Assembly: GCA_025965815.1 (NCBI GenBank)
Contig: JAOPWF010000238.1
Location: 1-5,117 of the forward strand
Length of the DNA stretch: 5,117 nucleotides
Reading direction: 5' to 3'
Origin: Mycobacterium sp.
Lineage (GTDB): Bacteria > Actinomycetota > Actinomycetes > Mycobacteriales > Mycobacteriaceae
The translations under genes and the position numbers were made by a program. Positions 1 to 5,117 of this stretch are shown here, piece after piece (the first letter of the stretch is position 1; every line of letters begins with the position of its first letter). The notes under the pieces are model-generated. The model was given only the letters and a program-made list of their open reading frames with translations, was not told the DNA's origin and searched no databases.

Positions 1-28
1 AACGGGATCGTCACGCCTTCGATAAGGT

Positions 29-49
29 CCCGGCCACACCCGGCCACAC
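29..49. repeat. 10-bp tandem duplication upstream of mceG
   Basis: The unit CCGGCCACAC occurs twice back to back (30-39 and 40-49), and the period-10 match extends one base left to 29. It ends about 50 bp before the mceG start codon, so it could lie in the promoter region or the 5' untranslated region. A weak -10-like hexamer TAAGGT sits just before it at 23-28, but its -35 partner would fall at the window edge. A spacing of one helical turn is compatible with a protein-binding site, but a neutral slippage duplication is equally possible. Confidence 0.6.
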
Positions 50-84
50 ACTGGTTCGCCGTGTGCGTCGGCGAATCGAAACTG

Positions 85-91
85 AGAGGAG
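85..91 (+). promoter_or_regulatory. Ribosome binding site of mceG
   Basis: AGAGGAG lies 8 nt before the GTG at 100 and matches the anti-Shine-Dalgarno sequence well. It supports GTG 100 over the in-frame GTG at 61, because the purine-rich run would otherwise lie inside the coding region. The protein beginning at 100 (MGIGIEVEGL) also starts where conserved similarity to mycobacterial Mkl begins. Confidence 0.75.
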
Positions 92-99
92 TTCGGTGC

Positions 100-1185
100 G
101 TGGGCATCGGAATTGAGGTTGAGGGACTGACCAAGTCCTTCGGGCCCCAGCGAATCTGGGAAGACGTGACGCTGGACGTTCCTGAGGGCGAAGTCAGCGT
201 GCTGCTGGGCCCATCCGGTACCGGCAAGTCGGTGTTCCTGAAGTCGCTGATCGGCCTCCTGCGCCCTGAGCGCGGCTCGATCATCGTCGACGGCACCAAC
301 ATCATCGACTGCTCGGCCAAGGAGCTGTACGAGATCCGCACGCTGTTCGGCGTCATGTTCCAGGACGGCGCGCTGTTCGGCTCGATGAGCCTCTACGACA
401 ACACCGCCTTCCCGCTTCGCGAGCATACGAAGAAGAAGGAAAAAGAAATCCGTGACATCGTCATGGACAAGCTGACCCTGGTCGGCCTGGACGGCGACGA
501 GAACAAGTTCCCCGGGGAGATATCCGGCGGTATGCGCAAGCGCGCCGGCCTGGCCCGCTCGCTGGTGCTTGACCCGAAAATCATCCTCTGCGACGAGCCC
601 GACTCCGGTCTGGACCCGGTCCGCACCGCGTACCTGAGCCAGCTGCTCATCGACATCAACGCCCAGATCGACTGCACGATCCTCATCGTCACGCACAACA
701 TCAACATCGCCCGGACGGTGCCGGACAACATTGGCATGCTGTTCCGCCGCAAGCTGGTCATGTTCGGTCCGCGTGAAGTGCTGCTGACCAGCGACGAGCC
801 GGTCGTCCGCCAGTTCCTCAACGGCCGCCGAATCGGTCCCATCGGCATGTCCGAGGAAAAGGACGAGGCGCAGATGGCCGAGGAGCAGGCCATGGCGGAC
901 GCCGGGCACCACGACGGCGGTGTCGAGGAGATCGAAGGCGTGCCGCCGCAGATCATCGCCACCCCGGGCATGCCCGAGCGCAAGGCCGTCGGCCGCCGCC
1001 AGGCACGGGTCCGCGAGATCATGCACACCCTGCCGCCCGAAGCGCAGGAAGCGATTCGCGACGATCTCGAAGGCACGCACAAGTACCACTCCAGCGAGTT
1101 CGGCGAGGACGGGGCGACGGCGCGCCATCGCAACGCGGCGGACGAGGCACCGACCGCGTCGATCCCGGTGTCCAAAGAGGCCTGA
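100..1185 (+). CDS. mceG: MceG/Mkl, ATPase of the Mce lipid-import systems
   Basis: This is a 361-residue ABC-transporter ATPase. It is expected on the inner face of the cytoplasmic membrane, where it supplies energy to the YrbE/Mce complexes that import lipids and sterols in mycobacteria. Visible motifs are Walker A GPSGTGKS (37-44), the Q-loop glutamine in FQDG (88), signature ISGGMRKR (141-148), Walker B IILCDEP (161-167) and the switch histidine in VTHN (199). Residues 1 to about 240 are the nucleotide-binding domain. A charged extension of about 120 residues follows, including the NGRRIGPIGMSEEKDEA stretch and a part ending in EGTHKY that I recognise from M. tuberculosis Mkl (Rv0655). 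The last 30 or so residues after EGTHKY are low-complexity and appear longer than in M. tuberculosis. GTG 100 is preferred for its ribosome binding site; GTG 61 would add 13 residues. The next gene starts 12 nt downstream, suggesting co-transcription. All catalytic motifs are intact. Confidence 0.95.
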   Translation: MGIGIEVEGLTKSFGPQRIWEDVTLDVPEGEVSVLLGPSGTGKSVFLKSLIGLLRPERGSIIVDGTNIIDCSAKELYEIRTLFGVMFQDGALFGSMSLYDNTAFPLREHTKKKEKEIRDIVMDKLTLVGLDGDENKFPGEISGGMRKRAGLARSLVLDPKIILCDEPDSGLDPVRTAYLSQLLIDINAQIDCTILIVTHNINIARTVPDNIGMLFRRKLVMFGPREVLLTSDEPVVRQFLNGRRIGPIGMSEEKDEAQMAEEQAMADAGHHDGGVEEIEGVPPQIIATPGMPERKAVGRRQARVREIMHTLPPEAQEAIRDDLEGTHKYHSSEFGEDGATARHRNAADEAPTASIPVSKEA

Positions 1186-1186
1186 T

Positions 1187-1192
1187 CGGGAG
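1187..1192 (+). promoter_or_regulatory. Ribosome binding site of the oxidoreductase gene
   Basis: CGGGAG lies between the mceG stop codon (1183-1185) and GTG 1198, 5 nt from that start. It is moderate in strength and supports GTG 1198 as the start. No room for a promoter exists in the 12-nt gap, so expression probably depends on mceG transcription unless a promoter lies inside mceG. Confidence 0.55.
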
Positions 1193-1197
1193 TCCCG

Positions 1198-3456
1198 GTG
1201 CACAACAGCCGGGTTGAGCAGAAAACGACGTTCTGTCGGATCTGCGAGCCGCTGTGCGGGATGGTGGCGACCGTCGAAGACGGCCGGCTCGTCGCGCTGC
1301 GGCCCGATAAGGATCATCCGCTCTCGTCGGGCTTCGCATGCCAGAAGGGCATCGCCTTCACCGAAGTCCAAAACGATGCCGATCGGGTCACCACCCCGCT
1401 GCGGCGCGGCGCCGACGGCACCTTCGAGGCGGTGAGCTGGGACGAGGCGATGGCCGACATCGCCGCCCGGGTGGCCGCCATCCACCGCAGGGACGGCTCG
1501 GGCGCGATCGGCTGGTACTTTGGCAATCCCGGCGCCTTCAGCTACTCGCACACGCTGTGGCTGCCGCCGTTCATGGCCTCGTTGGGTTCATCCCCGGGTC
1601 GCTTCGCTCGCCCCCGCAAGCGGGACGTGCCCCCAGCCCGCCGAGGCAGCAAGTCGCACCTGTTCACCGCCGGATCCCAGGACGTCAACAACCGCTTCGT
1701 CGCCAGCCAACTGCTCTACGGGTCGCCGCTGGCCCTGCCGGTGCCCGACGTGCTGCGCACCGACTTCCTGGTCGTCATCGGCGCGAACCCGGTGGTGTCG
1801 CACGGCAGCGTGCTGACGGTGCCGCGGATCAGGGACCGCATGCATGACATCGTCAAGCGCGGTGGCCGCGTGCTGGTCGTCCACCCGCGCAAGACCGAGA
1901 CCGCCGCGCAGTTCGAGTGGCTCGGCATCGTGCCCGACGGCGACGCCTATCTGCTGCTGTCGCTGCTGCAGGTGCTCTTCGCCGAGAACCTGGCCGACCG
2001 GGCGCGCATCGCCCGGCAGGTCGACGGCCCCGAAGGCGTCGCCTGGCTGGAGCGTCTGGCCGCGCCATTCACCCCGGAGTCCACCCAGGAGCGCACCGGC
2101 ATCGCACCGGACACCGTCCGCGGGCTGGCGCGCGATCTCGCCCGCACCCCACGGGCCGCGGTGTACGGGCGCGTCGGCACGAGTTTGGGCGAAAGCGGAA
2201 CGCTCACAACGTATCTGCTCGATGTGGTCAACCTCGTCGCCGGCAACATCGACCAAGCCGGCGGCGCCATGTTCGGCAGCCTCGGCATCCCCGGCGAGCG
2301 CTGGATGATGAAGGGCCTCGGCGCGGTCATGCGCGCGGTCTACACGCGTAGGCGGTCGCGGATCGGCGGCTTCGGCTCGGTGCTGATGTCCGAGCCGGCC
2401 GGGGTGATGGCGAAAGAGATCACCACCCCGGGACCGGGCCAGATCAAGGCGCTGTTCGTCAGCGCCGGCAACCCGGTGCTGTCGGTGCCCAACGGCGATG
2501 AATTAGAAGGAGCGCTCGAGACGCTCGAGTTGATGGTGGGCATCGATCTCTACGTCACCGAGACGGCCGCGCACTGCGACTACGTGCTGCCCGCGGCCAC
2601 CATGTACGAGCGCGACGACTTTCCGCTGGCCTTCCAGACGCTGCAGCCGACGCCGTTCCGGCAGGCCACCGAGGCCGTAGTCGCCCCCGTCGGCGAGGCC
2701 CGTACCGAATGGGAGATCATCGACGACCTCGCGCGTCGGCTGTGGCGGCTCACACCCGCCCTGGCGGTGCAGGCCGCAGTCCGAAAACCGTTGGAGCTGT
2801 TGGGTTTCCGGCTGACACCGCGGGTCCTTGGGGATGCGGTGATCCGGCTCGGCAAGGGTGGCGATCTGTTCGGCCTGCGCCGCGGCGGCCTCAGCTTCTC
2901 CCGCCTGACCGCCGAGCGGCCGCACGGAGCGGTGCTGGACTCCCACCTACGGCCCGGCGTGCTGCGCAAGACCGTCGTCTACCGCGGCGGCCGGATGCGG
3001 CTGCGGCATGCCGCGATCGCCGACGAGGTCGCCGGACTGTCCCGGCGTGCGGTACCCGACGGTTATCCGTTGCGGCTGATCGGCATGCGCGAGCTGCGCT
3101 CGGAGAATTCGTGGATGCACAATTCGGCGCTGCTGATGCGGGGCGGCCGCGTGCAGCACGCCCTGATGCACGTGGACGACGCGGCAGCGGCGCACATCAA
3201 CGACGGCGACATGGTTCGGGTCAGCTCCGAACACGGCCAGATCGAACTGCCGATGACGGCGACCAAGGACATCGTGGCCGGCGTCATCGCCGTCCCGCAC
3301 GGATGGGGGCACAAGGGCACCGGCGGCTGGCGGACCGCCAACGGCGCGGGCGGCGCCAACGTCAACCGGCTGATGTCCAGCGCCCCCGAAGACCTGGAGA
3401 CCCTGGCCGGTATGGCCCGGCTGACCGGCGTCCCGGTCAACGTGCACCGTGTCTGA
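1198..3456 (+). CDS. Molybdopterin-dependent [4Fe-4S] oxidoreductase (DMSO-reductase superfamily)
   Basis: This 752-residue protein is of the bis-MGD molybdenum/tungsten oxidoreductase type. The N-terminus has a [4Fe-4S] site, C13-x2-C16-x3-C20 with a fourth cysteine at C48 in FACQKG. Central family motifs include SQDVNNR (160-166), VVIGANPVVSHGS (about 192-204), SAGNPVLSVPN (about 422-432) and CDYVLPAATMYERDDF (from 460). The C-terminal dinucleotide-binding domain runs from about 622 to the end, with HGWGHKGTG near 700 and GANVNRL near 720. No twin-arginine or other signal peptide is visible, so the enzyme is probably cytoplasmic. The substrate cannot be named. It resembles the Rv0197-type oxidoreductase of M. 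tuberculosis as I remember it, unverified. At the position where formate dehydrogenase and NapA carry SeCys or Cys (nine residues after NN) it has Leu173. Residues about 131-151 look like an in-frame insertion. It starts 12 nt after mceG and its end overlaps the methyltransferase start by 8 nt. Confidence 0.9.
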   Translation: MHNSRVEQKTTFCRICEPLCGMVATVEDGRLVALRPDKDHPLSSGFACQKGIAFTEVQNDADRVTTPLRRGADGTFEAVSWDEAMADIAARVAAIHRRDGSGAIGWYFGNPGAFSYSHTLWLPPFMASLGSSPGRFARPRKRDVPPARRGSKSHLFTAGSQDVNNRFVASQLLYGSPLALPVPDVLRTDFLVVIGANPVVSHGSVLTVPRIRDRMHDIVKRGGRVLVVHPRKTETAAQFEWLGIVPDGDAYLLLSLLQVLFAENLADRARIARQVDGPEGVAWLERLAAPFTPESTQERTGIAPDTVRGLARDLARTPRAAVYGRVGTSLGESGTLTTYLLDVVNLVAGNIDQAGGAMFGSLGIPGERWMMKGLGAVMRAVYTRRRSRIGGFGSVLMSEPAGVMAKEITTPGPGQIKALFVSAGNPVLSVPNGDELEGALETLELMVGIDLYVTETAAHCDYVLPAATMYERDDFPLAFQTLQPTPFRQATEAVVAPVGEARTEWEIIDDLARRLWRLTPALAVQAAVRKPLELLGFRLTPRVLGDAVIRLGKGGDLFGLRRGGLSFSRLTAERPHGAVLDSHLRPGVLRKTVVYRGGRMRLRHAAIADEVAGLSRRAVPDGYPLRLIGMRELRSENSWMHNSALLMRGGRVQHALMHVDDAAAAHINDGDMVRVSSEHGQIELPMTATKDIVAGVIAVPHGWGHKGTGGWRTANGAGGANVNRLMSSAPEDLETLAGMARLTGVPVNVHRV
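1588..1650. repeat. Probable inserted short palindromic repeat inside the oxidoreductase gene
   Basis: About 60 nt code for roughly 20 residues (131-151) rich in Arg, Lys and Pro (seven basic residues). They separate ...FMASLGS from KSHLFTAGSQDVNNR, which would read as continuous family sequence without them. GS occurs at both edges (130-131 and 150-151), as expected for an in-frame insert. The DNA contains the hairpin CCCGC-AA-GCGGG (1613-1624), and GTCGCTT (1598-1604) can pair imperfectly with AAGCGGGAC (1618-1626). Its look is that of a dispersed REP/MIRU-class repeat rather than evolved protein sequence. Exact edges and copy number are not known, and the assignment is inference. Confidence 0.5.
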
Positions 3457-4198
3457 CGCGCTGGAGCGGATCCGCGCGCTGCTGGCCGACGGCGACGTCG
3501 AGCTGACCGACGGCTACCTGGACGTGATGGGCGGCCAGCGCGTCCCGCAGACGACCGCCCAGCGGGTGATGGGGTCGACCGTGCTGCCCCGCATCTACGA
3601 GCGCTTCTGGCGTCCGGTGGTGTTCTGGGGTTTCACGCTGCGCAACCAGCGGGACGAAGCCCGCCAGAAACTCGAACTGCTCGACATCAACCCCGGCGAC
3701 ACGGTGCTGGACGTGGCCTGCGGGCCCGGCAACACCACGCGGGAGATGCAGCGCGCCGTCGGCGGCTCGGACGGGCGGTCCGGGCTGCTCGTCGGCGTCG
3801 ACAGCGCCGCTACCATGCTGGCGCAGGCGGTCGCCGACACACCGGCGGGCGCGCCGGTCGGCTACGTCCGGGCCGACGCCGCTGACCTGCCGTTTCTCGA
3901 CGCCAGCTTCGACGCGGTGTCCTGCTACGGTGCGTTGTACCTGATGGACAACCCCGCCGCGGCACTAGCCGAGATGATGCGCGTCCTCAAGCCGGGCGGC
4001 CGGATCGCCGTGCTGACCACGTGTGCCCGTGGGCCCCTGCCGGTGCGCCAGGTCAGTGTCGCGGTCTCGCGGCTGGGAGCGCTGCGGCTGTTCGATCGTG
4101 ACGAGGTGACCGACGCGTTCGCCCGCGGCGGTCTGGTTGAGATCAGCCGGGCCGTCACGGCGGCGTCGCAGGTGGTCGCGGCGCGTCGCCCGGGATAG
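3449..4198 (+). CDS. Class I SAM-dependent methyltransferase
   Basis: This 249-residue soluble protein has the Rossmann-fold methyltransferase pattern. Motif I is VLDVACGPGN (86-95), the acidic ribose-binding residue is in GVDSA (116-120), motif II-like RADAADLPF spans 141-149, SFDAVSCYGALYLM spans 153-166 and VLKPGGRIAVLT spans 179-190. The arrangement is of the UbiE/Methyltransf_11 type, acting on small molecules, quinones or lipids; the substrate cannot be deduced. The first 80 residues form a helical, aromatic-rich N-terminal part (about 47-65) that may help bind substrate. GTG 3449 overlaps the end of the oxidoreductase gene (stop at 3454-3456) in another frame. No good Shine-Dalgarno sequence precedes it, so translation is probably coupled to the upstream gene. 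It is the last gene of the apparent mceG operon. No truncation or missing motif is seen. Confidence 0.88.
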   Translation: MSDALERIRALLADGDVELTDGYLDVMGGQRVPQTTAQRVMGSTVLPRIYERFWRPVVFWGFTLRNQRDEARQKLELLDINPGDTVLDVACGPGNTTREMQRAVGGSDGRSGLLVGVDSAATMLAQAVADTPAGAPVGYVRADAADLPFLDASFDAVSCYGALYLMDNPAAALAEMMRVLKPGGRIAVLTTCARGPLPVRQVSVAVSRLGALRLFDRDEVTDAFARGGLVEISRAVTAASQVVAARRPG

Positions 4199-4229
4199 TG
4201 GCGGCGAAATTTGCGGCACCAAACACCGG

Positions 4230-4260
4230 GTCAACCCTTGACGGACGGGCCTGAAAGGGT
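4230..4260. other. Palindrome and weak hairpin after the methyltransferase gene
   Basis: GTCAA-CCC-TTGAC (4230-4242) is a perfect inverted repeat with a 3-nt centre. Its right arm overlaps ACCCTT (4234-4239), which can instead pair with AAGGGT (4255-4260) around a 15-nt loop. The second structure sits 36 nt after the methyltransferase stop and could be a weak 3'-end structure, but no T-run follows. The TTGACG at 4238-4243 also resembles a -35 box, with only a poor -10 candidate (CAGTCT) 17 nt further. It may be an operator, a transcript end or chance. Confidence 0.3.
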
Positions 4261-4335
4261 CAGTCTGTTGGGCAGCATGTTTGCACGGGTAGGTCAGGAC
4301 GCCAGCCAGCGCTTGATTGAGCCTGCCTGCGGTGG

Positions 4336-4364
4336 TTGAGGAATACGCCGTCCTGCGCTATTGT
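4336..4364 (+). promoter_or_regulatory. Candidate SigA-type promoter of rpoB
   Basis: TTGAGG (4336-4341) and TATTGT (4359-4364) are separated by the optimal 17 nt and match the housekeeping -35/-10 consensus at most key positions (TTGA; T1, A2 and T6 of the -10). Transcription would start near 4371, leaving a leader of about 200 nt before the TTG start. It is the best-scoring pair I could find by eye in the intergenic region. Additional promoters may exist, since essential polymerase operons often have more than one. Confidence 0.55.
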
Positions 4365-4455
4365 TGGACGTTGCGCTGGCTGCCCCCTGCCCACCTCATC
4401 CGCACCCGACAATGTGGTCCACGTTTGAGCCTCACGGCTCGTAGATGTTGACGCG

Positions 4456-4481
4456 TGTCTCGGTTCCGGGGACCGGGGACA
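4456..4481 (+). other. Stable hairpin in the rpoB leader
   Basis: The transcript can fold with arm 4456-4464 pairing to 4472-4481 (nine pairs including one G-U, one bulged G at 4475) around a 7-nt loop (4465-4471). It lies roughly 85 nt into the predicted leader. No U-run follows, so it is not a standard terminator. It could affect stability or pausing of the transcript. The pairing was worked out by eye and no energy was computed. Confidence 0.4.
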
Positions 4482-4521
4482 GGCGAAGCCAGCCGAACCG
4501 ACGCAGATAACGCGGCGAGCA

Positions 4522-4560
4522 GGTCCGGTCTTTCGGCACCCGTAAGTCGCATGAGGTGCT
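4522..4560 (+). other. Two mutually exclusive stems just before the rpoB ribosome binding site
   Basis: Stem A pairs GGTCCG (4522-4527) with CGGCACC (4534-4540, one bulged C) around a 6-nt loop. Stem B pairs GCACC (4536-4540) with GGTGC (4555-4559), extendable by a G-U pair (4535/4560), around a 14-nt loop. Both use 4536-4540, so only one can form. Stem B ends directly against the Shine-Dalgarno sequence at 4561. Such a layout could modulate translation initiation, but no ligand domain is recognised and chance pairing in GC-rich DNA is possible. Confidence 0.3.
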
Positions 4561-4567
4561 GGAGGGA
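4561..4567 (+). promoter_or_regulatory. Ribosome binding site of rpoB
   Basis: GGAGGGA lies 6 nt upstream of TTG 4574, an optimal position. It decides between the two in-frame starts: for GTG 4556 the purine run would fall inside the coding sequence and nothing comparable lies upstream. TTG is therefore preferred. Confidence 0.8.
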
Positions 4568-4573
4568 TGCATC

Positions 4574-5117
4574 TTGGCAGTCGCCCGCCAGACAAAGTCC
4601 GCTACTACATCTAACTCCGTACCTGGAGCACCAAACCGAATTTCCTTTGCAAAGCTCCGCGAACCGCTCGAGGTTCCGGGGCTACTTGACGTGCAGACCG
4701 ACTCCTTTGAGTGGTTGATCGGCGCCGAGCGCTGGCGGGGGATCGCCACCGCTCGCGGCGACGTGAACCCCGTCGGCGGCCTCGAAGAGGTACTCACCGA
4801 GCTGTCGCCGATCGAGGACTTCTCCGGCTCGATGTCGCTGTCGTTCACCGACCCGCGCTTCGACGAGGTCAAGGCCCCGGTCGACGAGTGCAAAGACAAG
4901 GACATGACGTACGCGGCCCCGCTGTTCGTCACGGCCGAGTTCATCAACAACAACACCGGCGAGATCAAGAGCCAGACGGTCTTCATGGGTGACTTCCCGA
5001 TGATGACCGAGAAGGGCACCTTCATCATCAACGGCACCGAGCGTGTCGTGGTGTCCCAGCTGGTCCGTTCGCCGGGTGTGTACTTCGACGAGAACATCGA
5101 CAAGTCCACCGAGAAGA
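4574..5117 (+). CDS. rpoB: RNA polymerase beta subunit RpoB, N-terminal part (runs off the window)
   Basis: The first 181 codons of the beta subunit are present, out of roughly 1,170 in mycobacteria. The subunit forms the catalytic core of RNA polymerase together with beta' and is the rifampicin target; the rifampicin-resistance region lies downstream of the window. Recognisable stretches are [20 protein letters not shown] (15-34), [14 protein letters not shown] (37-50), [14 protein letters not shown] (78-91), [20 protein letters not shown] (104-123), [20 protein letters not shown] (125-144) and [18 protein letters not shown] (154-171), which match mycobacterial RpoB very closely. The start is TTG 4574 because of GGAGGGA 6 nt upstream. 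GTG 4556 is in frame and would add MLEGCI, an extension used in some annotations. The variable segment after the start (about residues 2-14) is shorter than I recall for M. tuberculosis and similar to M. smegmatis. The first 40 or so codons contain several codons unusual for this GC-rich genome. Confidence 0.97.
   Translation, partial: MAVARQTKSATTSNSVPGAPNRISFAKLREPLEVPGLLDVQTDSFEWLIGAERWRGIATARGDVNPVGGLEEVLTELSPIEDFSGSMSLSFTDPRFDEVKAPVDECKDKDMTYAAPLFVTAEFINNNTGEIKSQTVFMGDFPMMTEKGTFIINGTERVVVSQLVRSPGVYFDENIDKSTEK

Larger units (their letters stand above)
4199..4573 (+). other. Non-coding region between the methyltransferase gene and rpoB
   Basis: These 375 nt hold no convincing gene. The left part (4199-4335) contains a small palindrome and hairpin but no GC-rich stem followed by a T-run, so no intrinsic terminator is evident. 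The middle carries the best promoter, and the right part forms a leader of about 200 nt with several potential stems, ending in a strong ribosome binding site. The size is consistent with independent transcriptional control of rpoB. Open frames crossing the region read into rpoB out of frame and look spurious. Confidence 0.7.

Noticed and set aside
393..1205. 270-codon open frame on the - strand opposite mceG
   Set aside because: It lies wholly opposite a gene with intact ABC motifs, its product is a low-complexity Ser/Arg-rich sequence, and long antisense frames are expected in GC-rich DNA.
1588..2256. 222-codon open frame on the - strand opposite the oxidoreductase gene
   Set aside because: The product has no recognisable motif and the + strand encodes well-conserved family motifs throughout the interval.
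4238..4266. Second promoter for rpoB using TTGACG at 4238
   Set aside because: The -35 match is good but the hexamer 17 nt downstream (CAGTCT) is a poor -10, so I did not list it as a promoter.
4199..4335. Intrinsic terminator for the mceG operon
   Set aside because: The only stem found is 6 bp with a large loop and no T-run follows. Read-through or factor-dependent termination cannot be excluded.
4455..4718. 87-codon + strand frame starting in the rpoB leader, a possible upstream ORF
   Set aside because: It begins inside the leader hairpin without a ribosome binding site, reads through the rpoB start in another frame, and has no recognisable content.
4711..4992. 93-codon + strand frame rich in Arg
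   Set aside because: It is an out-of-frame reading of the conserved rpoB coding region.
4432..5109. 225-codon open frame on the - strand across the rpoB leader and 5' end
   Set aside because: It is antisense to strongly conserved RpoB sequence and shows no domain of its own; the long frame follows from rpoB codon usage.
1..5117. CRISPR array, tRNA, rRNA, insertion sequence or toxin-antitoxin genes
   Set aside because: I saw no regularly spaced repeats, no tRNA-like cloverleaf, no transposase motifs or flanking inverted repeats, and no small paired genes.

Overview
The window looks like chromosomal DNA of a mycobacterium, probably a non-tuberculous one such as a Mycolicibacterium. The base composition is GC-rich, and three of four genes start with GTG and one with TTG. 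The first gene reads as the Mce-transporter ATPase MceG (Mkl) and the last as the N-terminus of mycobacterial RNA polymerase beta subunit. The short RpoB leader peptide resembles, from memory, that of rapid growers rather than the longer one of M. tuberculosis. The species cannot be fixed from the sequence alone.

All four genes lie on the + strand. (1) mceG, 100-1185, has a clear Shine-Dalgarno sequence. (2) After only 12 nt comes a cytoplasmic-type molybdopterin [4Fe-4S] oxidoreductase of the DMSO-reductase superfamily, 1198-3456. (3) Overlapping it by 8 nt is a class I SAM-dependent methyltransferase, 3449-4198. (4) A 375-nt non-coding region follows, with a good SigA-type promoter near 4336-4364 and a leader of about 200 nt with predicted hairpins. 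(5) rpoB starts at TTG 4574 and runs off the right edge.

Genes 1-3 are packed tightly enough to be one transcript. MceG powers lipid and sterol import through the Mce systems, so an oxidoreductase plus methyltransferase behind it could be linked to handling imported lipids. That link is inference from position only. rpoB appears to be transcribed separately from its own promoter.

The most unusual feature is a stretch of about 60 nt inside the oxidoreductase (about 1588-1650). It looks like an in-frame insertion of a short hairpin-forming repeat, adding about 20 Arg/Pro-rich residues just before a conserved motif close to the expected active site. Other points are the absence of an obvious Cys/SeCys/Ser metal ligand in the oxidoreductase, mutually exclusive stems just upstream of the rpoB ribosome binding site, and a 10-bp tandem duplication upstream of mceG. 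I see no complete new defence or mobile system, no CRISPR array, no tRNA or rRNA and no insertion sequence.
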